A stretch of DNA of 42,487 bases from Candidatus Vogelbacteria bacterium (GTDB lineage: Bacteria > Patescibacteriota > Minisyncoccia > Phycocordibacterales > UBA12445): positions 1 through 42,487 of the forward strand of contig JACQCV010000021.1 of NCBI GenBank assembly GCA_016201465.1, given 5' to 3'. Position 1 is the first letter of the stretch. The number at the start of each line of letters is the position of its first letter. Made by a program: the position numbers and the translations under genes. This document shows, in pieces, positions 1 through 6,820 of the stretch. A model generated the notes under the pieces. It did not search any database. It had not been told where the DNA came from and saw only the letters and a program-made list of their open reading frames with translations.

Positions 1-1
1 C

Positions 2-1462
2 GACTGGGGCGGAGTCGGCTTTTTACTAGAGGGGTATGAACGGTGGAACGACAAACTTCCCAAGTTTGAGGCAAAAAATGATGAACTGTATGCTGTGTAC
101 AAAATTTATAGACGAGGGGAAAAGGTTTCTCAAGACGAGGAAGAGTTTAATCAGCTAACTCCGGCGGCATCTGATGAGCTTGCCGATTACTTTGGTGAAT
201 TCGGTTCGTTTATTGAGTTCAAAGATCGATTTAACGACTTTAAGGACGCTGCTCTGCAAAGATTTCAGAAGTTAGGGGGCGGAGAAGAGATTGAGTTTGA
301 ACTTTGGAGAAAGATGAAGGAGTGGAGTTTAGAGGACTTCAACAAGTTTTACGATCTAATAAATATTCATCACGACTACACTTTAGGCGAAAGCTTTTAT
401 GCCGCGCGTGGCGACATGCTTGTCCAAGATAAATTATCAAGTGGTGAGATTGTGCTTTTTACCGACGAACTGGCCAAGAACGAGCTCAATTTTTTGCAGA
501 CGGAGCTTGAGGCTGGCCGAATTACACAAGAGATTTTTGTTAGATTGCAGGCCGAAATTGAGAATGATGTTGGTGCCTCTGTCGTACTTTTGAAAAATCA
601 TAAACGATTTTTAGTAAAGAAGTCTAATGGTACAACCCTTTATGCAACGCGAGACTTGGCGGGAATTGAACACAAGGTTGAAACATTCCACCCTGCGCGT
701 TTGGTATATGAGGTTGGGGGTGAACAAACAGAATACTTCCGTAATCTTTTTGAGGCTGCTCGAGTTTTGAATTTGGTTGAAAATGAGTCAGTTAATCTCA
801 CTCATGTGGCACACGGTTTGTATGTTGATTCAAAAACGGGGAAGAAGCTTTCGAGCCGTGAAGGTGCCGCAAGCGTTGAAAGGTTGATTAAGGAGTCAAT
901 CAAGTATTTTAGAGCAAAATATGATCAAAGAAGTACCGAAGAATTTCCACTATCTAACGAGGAGAAAGATCGTAACGCTAAACTCCTGGCAGTTGGTTCG
1001 ATAGCTTTTAACGATATTAAACAAGATAAAAAGTTCCCAATTGCCTTTGACCAAGACATAGAGAAGAACATTAAATTGTTTGAAGAATCCGGCGGGGCCT
1101 ATATAATGTATTCGCTTGCAAGGGCGCGAAGCATTATTAGAAAGTCCGATGTTAAGCCCGCCGATTCAATTGTTGTCACTGAGGATTATAAGGACCTATC
1201 TGAGGAGGAGGTGAGTATAACGAAGATGATTGCAGAGTATCCGCGAGTCATTTTGAAGTCCGCGTCGCTTGATGGCCCGTCCATTCTGGCTGGATATCTT
1301 TTAGACCTGGCCAATGCGTATAATAGTTACTATGAGAAGTATAAGGTTCTTGAGAAGGGTAAACTTCTGTATCCGCATAGGCTGCTTGTAACTAATGCCG
1401 TGGCAATCGTTTTAGATAATGGCCTCAAGCTTTGCCATGCCGAGGCACCAGAGATTATTTAA
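2..1462 (+). CDS. argS: Arginyl-tRNA synthetase, 5'-truncated by window edge
   Basis: Class I arginyl-tRNA synthetase, which charges tRNA-Arg with arginine using ATP in the cytoplasm. The frame is open from base 2, so the true start lies upstream; 486 C-terminal residues are visible. Seen: the YATRDLAG stretch of the catalytic core, a KLSSREG signature loop (about 845-865) in place of the usual KMS-type motif, and a helical DALR-type anticodon-binding domain ending in the family-typical EAPEII tail. The Leu in KLSSREG is a mild variant. The stop codon is followed after one base by the dnaX start, so the two genes are probably cotranscribed. A GTG at 95 is not a plausible start because the homologous sequence continues upstream of it. 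Confidence 0.96.
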   Translation, partial: DWGGVGFLLEGYERWNDKLPKFEAKNDELYAVYKIYRRGEKVSQDEEEFNQLTPAASDELADYFGEFGSFIEFKDRFNDFKDAALQRFQKLGGGEEIEFELWRKMKEWSLEDFNKFYDLINIHHDYTLGESFYAARGDMLVQDKLSSGEIVLFTDELAKNELNFLQTELEAGRITQEIFVRLQAEIENDVGASVVLLKNHKRFLVKKSNGTTLYATRDLAGIEHKVETFHPARLVYEVGGEQTEYFRNLFEAARVLNLVENESVNLTHVAHGLYVDSKTGKKLSSREGAASVERLIKESIKYFRAKYDQRSTEEFPLSNEEKDRNAKLLAVGSIAFNDIKQDKKFPIAFDQDIEKNIKLFEESGGAYIMYSLARARSIIRKSDVKPADSIVVTEDYKDLSEEEVSITKMIAEYPRVILKSASLDGPSILAGYLLDLANAYNSYYEKYKVLEKGKLLYPHRLLVTNAVAIVLDNGLKLCHAEAPEII

Positions 1463-1463
1463 A

Positions 1464-2498
1464 ATGTCAGAATTTGTTTTATATCGAAAATACAGACCAA
1501 AAAGCTTCAGCGAGGTGCTGGGTCAGGAACATATCGTTAAGACTCTTTCGGGCGCAATCAAGCACGATAAACTTTCACACGCGTATCTTTTTGCCGGGCC
1601 ACGTGGTACGGGCAAGACGTCAATTGCTAGAATTTTTGCCAGAGAAATCGGCACATCACAAAACGATCTTTACGAACTCGATGCCGCTTCAAACAATGGT
1701 GTTGATGACATTCGAAGTCTTTGTGATGGCGCTCGTACTTTGCCATTCGAATCCAAGAAGAAAGTTTATATTGTCGATGAGGTCCACATGCTCTCGAAGG
1801 GTGCCTTTAACGCACTTTTAAAAACTCTTGAGGAGCCACCTGCACATGTGATTTTTATTCTTGCCACAACTGAACTCAACAAGGTGCCCGATACAATAAT
1901 TTCAAGATGTCAGATATTTAATTTTAAAAAACCATCCCATTCTGTTTTGCGCGAAATGGTTGCAGCCGTCGCCAAGAAGGAGGGCTATACGATCGACGAC
2001 GGCTCGGCGGACTTGGTGGCACTCTTGGGCGACGGATCCTTTCGCGATACACATGGTACACTTCAAAAGATTATTAGCGCGTTAGCAGGCAAAAAAATAA
2101 GTCTTAAGGACGTTGAGGATATCACCGGTGCGCCGAGAGTTGAAGTTTTGCAGGGCGTTGTAAGATCGATTCTTGACAAAAATTTGCCCGAGGCACTCAA
2201 GCTGTTGCGCCAGTCTTCTAAGGATAATATAGATAACAGAGTGTTTATAAAGATGCTTATCCATAGCATTCGTCTTATTCTCCTTTTGAAATTTGCTCCA
2301 GAGATCAAAGATGATATCTTGGGAGAGTTTTCACCAAACGAGGCCAAATTCTTGGCCGAACATGGCAACCACAAAAATGTTGTCGGTCTTCCTGGTGTCC
2401 TCCGCGAGCTTCTCACAGCCTATGAGGAAACTCGCTGGTCATACATTGGCGAGCTACCTCTCGAACTTGCGCTTATTAAAATCTTGGGGCAAAATTAA
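1464..2498 (+). CDS. dnaX: Minimal DNA polymerase III gamma subunit (DnaX)
   Basis: Clamp-loader ATPase that opens and loads the beta sliding clamp at the replication fork. The start is ATG 1464, giving MSEFVLYRKYRPKSF, the standard DnaX N-terminus, one base after the argS stop. Seen: Walker A GPRGTGKTS (residues 45-53), the DAASNNGVDDIR block (73-84), Walker B VYIVDEVHML (101-110), sensor 1 ILATTE and the SRC arginine-finger motif near residue 148. Two parts of classical DnaX are absent: the four-cysteine zinc module normally inserted between Walker A and the DAASN block (here only about 20 residues separate them), and everything after clamp-loader domain III, so there is no tau region for DnaB and polymerase binding. 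At 344 aa it is about half the E. coli tau length. Confidence 0.93.
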   Translation: MSEFVLYRKYRPKSFSEVLGQEHIVKTLSGAIKHDKLSHAYLFAGPRGTGKTSIARIFAREIGTSQNDLYELDAASNNGVDDIRSLCDGARTLPFESKKKVYIVDEVHMLSKGAFNALLKTLEEPPAHVIFILATTELNKVPDTIISRCQIFNFKKPSHSVLREMVAAVAKKEGYTIDDGSADLVALLGDGSFRDTHGTLQKIISALAGKKISLKDVEDITGAPRVEVLQGVVRSILDKNLPEALKLLRQSSKDNIDNRVFIKMLIHSIRLILLLKFAPEIKDDILGEFSPNEAKFLAEHGNHKNVVGLPGVLRELLTAYEETRWSYIGELPLELALIKILGQN

Positions 2499-2504
2499 AC
2501 TGCT

Positions 2505-3452
2505 ATGTCATCCACAGAAAAATTTATTAGAGAAGGTGAAGAGATAGATGAAAAATATAAGTTTGTACCACCTCTGCTCGAAGAAGAGGGCAAAATTATT
2601 GGCTCACTAAAAACAGTAACGGATATATATTTATCTAGTTGGGGTTCTTTGGAATTGGAGGGGAATGAAGGGATTAAAGAAAAGATCAGGGAGAATATTT
2701 TGAGAGTGGAAAAATATAATAATGATAAGAAATATAAGAATTGGGCTGAGAAGTTTGGTATTTCCGTTCCTGAATTGAAAAAGCAGCTACAAGATAAGGT
2801 TGAGTTTATGGTGGATAAAGCAGACTTTTTTCGGGCAACTAGTATGGCGGTAATATCTGATGTCATGATTAATGATGGTCGCTGGAAGTCACAATTCGAA
2901 ACCGGAACAAGTAATGGAAGCTTAGACCCAGGATATCGTTCTGAAGTAGAAAGTATAATGTTTGGAATTCCCAATGATAAGGTGTGGAATAAAAGAAGTC
3001 GTCCAATCTATGGATATTTCACAGATGGACGAAATGGGGAGATCAGCTACACGGGAGAGATCCCACCTCCGTCTAATCTTTCGAATTATGGGGTGATTAA
3101 TGTCAAAATAAAGAGGGAGGTAGCAATGAAAAGGTCGACTATTACTTTTTCGGATAGTTTGTATAAAAGTGATTATATGACTCCGACGCCTGCATCTAGA
3201 CCTCACTTTACAAGTTTTTACGGTCTTGGAAGTGAACCTCTTAGTGAAGTTAACTCATCCAAAAAAACAAATTGGGGATCGGGCTACACCGAAGTCCAAT
3301 TCCATGGAGGGCTCACTATGGAGGACGTTGAGTCAATCCACATTTCAGAAAACAACGGCATGACACCAGAGGATATGCAGAAAGTTAGAGACCTATTTGA
3401 CAAATACAAAGAGCTTCATCCGGAGTCTCAAATTAAATTAATTGAGTATTAA
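2505..3452 (+). CDS. DUF3626 / ADP-ribosyltransferase-like orphan
   Basis: A 315-aa protein with no firm assignment. The N-terminal 100 residues are charged and helical. The C-terminal half carries a spaced pattern RPIYGYFTDG (about residue 167), then YGVINVKIKREV, then STITFSDS, and finally YTEVQFHGGLTMEDVESI near residue 260. From memory this order (R-x-YG, a T-F-S/GDS segment, E-x-Q-x-HGGL) resembles DUF3626 and related ADP-ribosyltransferase-fold domains found in toxins and phage head proteins; this is an inference. It starts seven bases after dnaX with no clear SD. A decayed copy of the same gene lies at 3786-4140, so the family is duplicated locally. Neighbour 3468-3776 could be a partner. 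No signal peptide is visible. Confidence 0.6.
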   Translation: MSSTEKFIREGEEIDEKYKFVPPLLEEEGKIIGSLKTVTDIYLSSWGSLELEGNEGIKEKIRENILRVEKYNNDKKYKNWAEKFGISVPELKKQLQDKVEFMVDKADFFRATSMAVISDVMINDGRWKSQFETGTSNGSLDPGYRSEVESIMFGIPNDKVWNKRSRPIYGYFTDGRNGEISYTGEIPPPSNLSNYGVINVKIKREVAMKRSTITFSDSLYKSDYMTPTPASRPHFTSFYGLGSEPLSEVNSSKKTNWGSGYTEVQFHGGLTMEDVESIHISENNGMTPEDMQKVRDLFDKYKELHPESQIKLIEY

Positions 3453-3455
3453 TTT

Positions 3456-3461
3456 TATCTA
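3456..3461 (+). promoter_or_regulatory. Candidate -10 box for the 102-aa orphan
   Basis: TATCTA lies exactly 6 nt before the ATG at 3468, the spacing seen at many leaderless starts in this window. The -35 region (TTAAAT, 3433-3438) is poor, so this is a weak call. Confidence 0.3.
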
Positions 3462-3467
3462 AAAACT

Positions 3468-3776
3468 ATGAATGACAACATCTATCCGATAGCAAAAATA
3501 GGCCTCTTCGAAGAGATTCTTTGTATTAACAAAAGCGACCTGCCATTCATAGGCAAGGAAAGAGCAATGGAGGTTAAAACAGTAAGATTAGATCTAAGCC
3601 ACAAAACAATAGATGAACCGATAGAACTAGAGATACACCTTAAATTCAACCCGTGGGAAGAGATAACCACAGAAGAAGATAGGACTACGGTGTCGTCCAA
3701 AATTGAGTCTGCGTTTACTAAAGACGAGATCGAGAATAAGGTTGTTGGTGCTTTAACTAACGTGGCAATCAGATAA
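3468..3776 (+). CDS. Orphan 102-aa protein beside the ART-like gene
   Basis: Not recognised. A small acidic soluble protein without signal peptide or TM segment. Its middle reads as alternating beta-strand segments with charged turns (residues 30-70), followed by a helical C-terminus. It lies 15 nt downstream of the ART/DUF3626-like gene and directly upstream of that gene's pseudogene copy, so it belongs to the same small accessory island. A cognate partner or immunity role is conceivable from position only. The stop codon (3774-3776) doubles as the first half of a -10-like hexamer before the pseudogene. Confidence 0.6.
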   Translation: MNDNIYPIAKIGLFEEILCINKSDLPFIGKERAMEVKTVRLDLSHKTIDEPIELEIHLKFNPWEEITTEEDRTTVSSKIESAFTKDEIENKVVGALTNVAIR

Positions 3777-3785
3777 CTTACCGAA

Positions 3786-4140
3786 ATGTCCAGAGAATCA
3801 TTTCCGCAACCAATTTCTAAGACCCCAGAGATAAAATCTGAATACGCTTCAGAAGTAACGCATAAATATTTTGAAACTGGTTGGGACGATCTAATTTTGG
3901 AAGGAAATGAAGGCATTAAGGAATGGTTCAAAAGGCTAATTTCTTTGTAAATGTAGTTGGAATAACAAAAATTATACAGAGGCGCAATTCCACGGTGGTC
4001 TGACGATGGAGGCCGTTGAGTCAATCCATATTTCAGAAAAGAATGCTATGACCAAGGTAGATATGAAAAAGGTTAGGAATTTATATAAAAGATATAAGAA
4101 GCTACATGCTGAGTCAGAAATTAAATTAGTAGAGTATTGA
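3786..4140 (+). pseudogene. Internally deleted paralog of the 2505-3452 gene
   Basis: The first piece, ATG 3786 to TAA 3950 (54 codons), contains LILEGNEGIKE, matching LELEGNEGIKE near the N-terminus of the 315-aa protein. The second piece is in another frame (about 3943-4140, stop 4138-4140) and reads NYTEAQFHGGLTMEAVESIH and then KLHAESEIKLVEY, matching the C-terminus of the same protein (YTEVQFHGGLTMEDVESIH, KLIEY). Most of the middle of the gene, on the order of 200 codons, is missing, and the junction shifts frame. The two ends are still very similar to the intact copy, which suggests a recent duplication followed by an internal deletion. The N-terminal 54-codon frame could still be translated. 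Confidence 0.85.
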
Positions 4141-4184
4141 TCTCGAGCGTTTTTTAAGGCAAAATAGCTAATACAACAATATAT

Positions 4185-4258
4185 TGGGAGATCGTCTAAA
4201 GGTAGGACAGCGGCCTTTGAAGCCGTGAATCTTGGTTCGATTCCAAGTCTCCCAGCCA
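4185..4258 (+). tRNA. tRNA-Gln (anticodon UUG)
   Basis: Complete cloverleaf of 74 nt with an encoded 3' CCA. The acceptor stem TGGGAGA pairs with TCTCCCA (4248-4254), with discriminator G at 4255 and CCA at 4256-4258. The D arm is GTCT/GGAC, the anticodon stem GCGGC/GCCGT encloses loop CTTTGAA with anticodon TTG, and the T arm CTTGG/CCAAG encloses TTCGATT. The U1-A72 pair and G73 are the usual glutamine identity elements. It stands alone between the pseudogene and the DHFR-like gene. Confidence 0.97.
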
Positions 4259-4316
4259 GCTTGAGATAAGTTTGTAGCCCAAGGAGCCTCTTCGTTACTT
4301 TTTATTTCCAAAATGA

Positions 4317-4322
4317 TAAAAT
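4317..4322 (+). promoter_or_regulatory. -10 box for the DHFR-like gene
   Basis: TAAAAT with a 6-nt gap to ATG 4329; TTACTT at 4295-4300 is a weak -35 with a 16-nt spacer. No SD fits between, so a leaderless transcript is predicted. Confidence 0.45.
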
Positions 4323-4328
4323 AGCTAG

Positions 4329-4931
4329 ATGAGAAAAATAGTTGTTTTTATGATGGTCAGCATTGATGGGGTTATGCAGGCCCCCGGTGGCCCCGAGGAA
4401 GATAGCTCTGGTGGTTTCAAATATGGAGGGTGGACTGTCCCATATGCGGATGAGTCTTTTGGGAAAATATTAAGTGAAGAATTGAGTGTGCCATTTGACT
4501 TGCTCTTGGGCCGGAAGACGTATGAGATATTTGCCGCATATTGGCCCAAACAAACAGGTGTGGTGGCTGACCCGTTTAATAAAGCCACAAAATACGTAGT
4601 ATCTGATGAAGTCATGGATGTGACATGGAAAGAATCAATTCTTATCCACGATGATGTCCTGGCTAAAATTAAAGCTTTGAAAGAAGGGGATGGTCCAGTG
4701 CTACACGTGTGGGGTAGCAGTGTCCTTTTGCAGACACTCCTCAAAAATGATCTGGTTGATGAACTTCGACTTAGAATCTATCCTATTACACTTGGCGCCG
4801 GAAAGCGTTTGTTTGGAGAGGGAACAATCCCCGCCGTTTTTGAATTAATAAACTCTCAAGCATTACCAAGTGGTGTCATTTTGGCCAACTATAAAAGATC
4901 TGGCGAAGTTAAAACAGGCTCGTTTGTTTGA
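4329..4931 (+). CDS. Dihydrofolate reductase / RibD C-terminal-like reductase
   Basis: A 200-aa member of the dihydrofolate reductase family (RibD C-terminal domain fold, YyaP/YwjB-like), presumably an NAD(P)H-dependent cytoplasmic reductase of unknown substrate. Seen: N-terminal strand VVFMMVSIDGVM with the SxDG motif, LLGRKTYE near residue 60 (the cofactor-binding GRxTxE-type motif), VWGSSVLLQTLL in the second half (the G-S-x-x-L stretch) and DELRLRIYPITLGAGKRLF near the C-terminus, which is diagnostic of this subfamily. It is a stand-alone gene after tRNA-Gln. It is not expected to be the housekeeping FolA; the class is often annotated only as a deaminase/reductase domain. Confidence 0.88.
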   Translation: MRKIVVFMMVSIDGVMQAPGGPEEDSSGGFKYGGWTVPYADESFGKILSEELSVPFDLLLGRKTYEIFAAYWPKQTGVVADPFNKATKYVVSDEVMDVTWKESILIHDDVLAKIKALKEGDGPVLHVWGSSVLLQTLLKNDLVDELRLRIYPITLGAGKRLFGEGTIPAVFELINSQALPSGVILANYKRSGEVKTGSFV

Positions 4932-4983
4932 GTATAAATGGTCAGTCATTATTAGTATTCTCATTACATATCAACAGCAGCGC

Positions 4984-5011
4984 TTGCCTGGGCTTTTATT
5001 TTTTGTAGAAT
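4984..5011 (+). promoter_or_regulatory. Promoter of the cyclophilin gene
   Basis: TTGCCT (4984-4989), 16-nt spacer, TAGAAT (5006-5011), then 7 nt to ATG 5019. The short gap implies a leaderless or near-leaderless mRNA. Confidence 0.5.
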
Positions 5012-5018
5012 ATTGAAT

Positions 5019-5744
5019 ATGAAAAACAAAACCATAATTAGTGTTGTGTTAATTCTCGCATTTATTGGGGTGATCTATTTTATACGTTTAGAACGTAAAC
5101 AGAATAGTCCGCAAGATCAGTCTGATAGTAGCGCTAGTACGACTCCCTCAAACACAGACGCAAGTACACAGTCCACGAGCACGAGTCCTGTCCCAACGGT
5201 TGCCGCACCATCCGCTGTTAAAATTCCGGCCAATGATTTAACTCCTAAAAATTTGAGTCACATAGTAACCATAAAAACAAATATGGGAGATATTAGTTTT
5301 GAAACGTTTGATGCTGATGCACCAAACACTGTTAAGAATTTCGTTACTCTTACCAATAAAGGTTTTTATGATGGATTAATTTTTCACAGAGTAATTCCTG
5401 GTTTTATGATTCAGGGAGGCGATCCACTAGGCACAGGGGTGGGAGGGCCTGGATATGCATTTGACGATGAGCTTAACCCAAGTACAGATTCTTACAAGAC
5501 TGGATATCAAAAGGGAGTAGTGGCGATGGCCAACGCCGGTCCTAATACAAACGGGAGTCAGTTCTTTATCATGGTAGATAATTACCCCTTACCATATAAT
5601 TACACCATTTTTGGTAAGGTAGTTGCTGGTCAAGATGTGGCTGATGCCATCTCTAATGTTGCTGCTGATCAAAGCAATAACCGTCCGATTTCAAATGTGA
5701 CAATGCAAAAAGTGACGGTAACAAATAATACCGACGCTAAGTAG
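5019..5744 (+). CDS. Membrane-anchored cyclophilin-type peptidyl-prolyl isomerase
   Basis: A cyclophilin that catalyses cis-trans isomerisation of prolyl bonds, probably on the outer face of the membrane. ATG 5019 is preferred over the in-frame TTG at 5013. An N-terminal hydrophobic segment (about residues 5-22, IISVVLILAFIGVIYFI) acts as an uncleaved anchor or signal. A Ser/Thr/Pro-rich linker to about residue 70 follows, then a cyclophilin domain with FHRVIPGFMIQGGDP and NGSQFFI, the core active-site motifs including the catalytic Arg. Length 241 aa fits an exported bacterial cyclophilin. It is likely involved in folding secreted proteins. It is monocistronic, and the next forward gene has its own promoter. 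Confidence 0.95.
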   Translation: MKNKTIISVVLILAFIGVIYFIRLERKQNSPQDQSDSSASTTPSNTDASTQSTSTSPVPTVAAPSAVKIPANDLTPKNLSHIVTIKTNMGDISFETFDADAPNTVKNFVTLTNKGFYDGLIFHRVIPGFMIQGGDPLGTGVGGPGYAFDDELNPSTDSYKTGYQKGVVAMANAGPNTNGSQFFIMVDNYPLPYNYTIFGKVVAGQDVADAISNVAADQSNNRPISNVTMQKVTVTNNTDAK

Positions 5745-5764
5745 ATTGGCGACGCTTAAACATC

Positions 5765-5796
5765 AAAAATTAAAAACCGGACTCGAGCAAGTCCGG
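5765..5796 (-). terminator. Rho-independent terminator of the 12-aa peptide gene
   Basis: Stem CCGGACT (5777-5783) with AGTCCGG (5790-5796). Read on the reverse strand it is followed directly by a T-rich run (A-rich 5765-5776 on the forward strand). It lies about 12 nt beyond the peptide stop codon. Confidence 0.8.
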
Positions 5797-5808
5797 AGCG
5801 ACTTTCAG

Positions 5809-5847
5809 TTATTGCGCGCCACCGATTCCGTCAACGAAGGTATTCAT
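5809..5847 (-). CDS. Micro-gene for a 12-residue peptide with perfect SD
   Basis: Reverse-strand ATG at 5847-5845, translated as MNTFVDGIGGAQ, stop at 5811-5809. The ribosome binding site is exceptional: the forward-strand bases 5852-5863 read ATCACCTCCTTT, so the transcript carries the full 12-nt complement of the 16S rRNA 3' tail, with GGAGG ending 8 nt before the ATG. A canonical hairpin terminator follows the stop immediately. The SD, ORF and terminator together in about 100 bp argue for a genuine peptide gene rather than chance. Function is unknown; the small Gly-rich tail has no TM segment. Alternatives are a regulatory leader peptide or an SD-bearing small RNA. A possible -35/-10 (TCAACA, 16 nt, TACAGA on the reverse strand) is weak. 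Confidence 0.6.
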   Translation of the reverse strand: MNTFVDGIGGAQ

Positions 5848-5927
5848 GATTATCACCTCCTTTTTGGTGTTATTTGATTACAAAATGGATGTGCTGTATC
5901 TGTAGAAGAATAGCAGATTTTGTTGAC

Positions 5928-5956
5928 TTTGGATAGTGATCCTTGTTTGTTATAAT
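5928..5956 (+). promoter_or_regulatory. Promoter of the DoxX-like gene
   Basis: TTTGGA (5928-5933), 17-nt spacer, TATAAT (5951-5956), 6-nt gap to ATG 5963. The perfect -10 and the gap length predict a leaderless mRNA. Confidence 0.65.
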
Positions 5957-5962
5957 AGAGGT

Positions 5963-6349
5963 ATGATTGGAATTTTTGATGGGATAAGAGGGGAAAAGAT
6001 TGAGCTTATTATTGCACGATTAGGGCTGGCTTTTCCTTTTATTTATGCCGCTGTCGCAAGTCTAATACGTCCGGAGAATTGGATCAGTTTTTTCCCTCCA
6101 TTTATGGTTAACGCAATGCCAAAAGTTTTAATCCCAGGCTGGGCTCTGCTCCAGATTATTGTTGGTGTCTGGCTCATTATCGGTAAAAAAATTTTGATTC
6201 CGAGTATTATAGCATCAGTCATGCTTGTTGGAATTTTCATATTTAATTTTAGTTTGCTAGATATAATTTTTCGAGACGTATCAATTTTGGCTACCGCGAT
6301 AGTCCTGACTATTTCTTCTTATCGTAATGAAAACAGCCTGAAAATATAG
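5963..6349 (+). CDS. DoxX-like four-TM membrane protein
   Basis: A 128-aa integral membrane protein with four predicted helices: about residues 16-32, 50-70, 74-95 and 98-118. The layout, with a short amphipathic N-terminus, an N-terminal ARLGLAFPFIYAAVASL helix and a central GWALLQIIVGVWLIIGK helix, resembles DoxX/MauE-type small membrane proteins, whose roles (quinone or redox related) are poorly known. The start is ATG 5963, 6 nt after a perfect TATAAT; a longer reading from 5936 would include the promoter itself and is rejected. Transcribed divergently from the 12-aa peptide gene. The family call is tentative. Confidence 0.6.
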   Translation: MIGIFDGIRGEKIELIIARLGLAFPFIYAAVASLIRPENWISFFPPFMVNAMPKVLIPGWALLQIIVGVWLIIGKKILIPSIIASVMLVGIFIFNFSLLDIIFRDVSILATAIVLTISSYRNENSLKI

Positions 6350-6499
6350 GTAGTCTGGAATATTGAATACGTCGATAATAAGGTGGCCACTGATCGAAGT
6401 CGTGAATCTGAGTGTCTGGCTATAACAGGGCGAACTTTTCAAAAGATCGTCGACAGGCTTGACAATTTAGTATTAAGACTGGGTTGATGTTATAAAACC

Positions 6500-6528
6500 T
6501 TGCGTTTTACCATGATTTATGGTATGGT
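6500..6528 (+). promoter_or_regulatory. Promoter of the 77-aa orphan
   Basis: TTGCGT (6500-6505), 17-nt spacer, TATGGT (6523-6528), 6-nt gap to ATG 6535: a clear leaderless configuration. Confidence 0.6.
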
Positions 6529-6534
6529 GATTCC

Positions 6535-6768
6535 ATGAGAAGAAACGCACAAGAATTGAACATTAGCCAAGCTTTAATACCTCTTTCGGAGTTTATGGAG
6601 TCCTACAACAAGAACATGCCGGTCGCTTTCCCGCGTGCCACTGCCGCATTATTGAAGAAGTTTAAAGAAGATCACGCTCTACTTTTTAAGCATGGCGATT
6701 TGTGGTCTCTTGATCAACACCGTAAAAAGTTGATGGATTGGTTACCTAGAAATAGTAAATTAGCTTAA
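6535..6768 (+). CDS. Conserved CPR-type 77-aa orphan
   Basis: A small basic cytoplasmic protein. The visible pattern IPLSEFMESYN, then FPRATAALLKKF, then HGDLWSLDQHRKKLMDWLP looks like a small helical DNA- or RNA-binding family that I recall from other Parcubacteria, without an assigned function. It contains no cysteines, TM segments or catalytic motif. It has its own leaderless-type promoter and is followed by a hairpin at 6784-6801. Being short, basic (RRN at the N-terminus, HRKKL near the end) and separately transcribed fits a regulator or nucleic-acid-binding protein, but this is a guess. Confidence 0.65.
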   Translation: MRRNAQELNISQALIPLSEFMESYNKNMPVAFPRATAALLKKFKEDHALLFKHGDLWSLDQHRKKLMDWLPRNSKLA

Positions 6769-6783
6769 ATCTGCTCAAAAAGA

Positions 6784-6801
6784 ATCCACTGAAAAGTGGA
6801 T
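6784..6801 (+). terminator. Hairpin after the 77-aa orphan
   Basis: ATCCACT (6784-6790), GAAA tetraloop, AGTGGAT (6795-6801). Only a weak T stretch follows on the forward strand, while the reverse strand has a better T run, so it may act in both directions or only as a 3' stabiliser. Confidence 0.5.
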
Positions 6802-6804
6802 TTG

Positions 6805-6813
6805 TGGTAAAAT
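6805..6813 (+). promoter_or_regulatory. Extended -10 of the HAD gene
   Basis: TG (6805-6806), one base, then TAAAAT (6808-6813), with 7 nt to GTG 6821. It immediately follows the preceding hairpin. The ATG at 6812 lies inside this box. Confidence 0.45.
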
Positions 6814-6820
6814 GCGATTA

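Noticed and set aside
95-97. GTG as start of argS
   Set aside because: The class I synthetase frame continues to base 2, so the gene is cut by the window edge and this GTG is internal.
3482-4024. Long reverse-strand open frame opposite the accessory island
   Set aside because: It runs opposite the 102-aa orphan and the pseudogene copy, has no SD, no family signature and a composition explained by the forward frames.
4325-4744. Reverse-strand frame opposite the DHFR-like gene
   Set aside because: The forward gene has clear family motifs across the same bases; the reverse reading is a shadow.
6350-6499. Possible small RNA between the DoxX-like gene and the 77-aa orphan
   Set aside because: No convincing promoter, hairpin or terminator was found in these bases.
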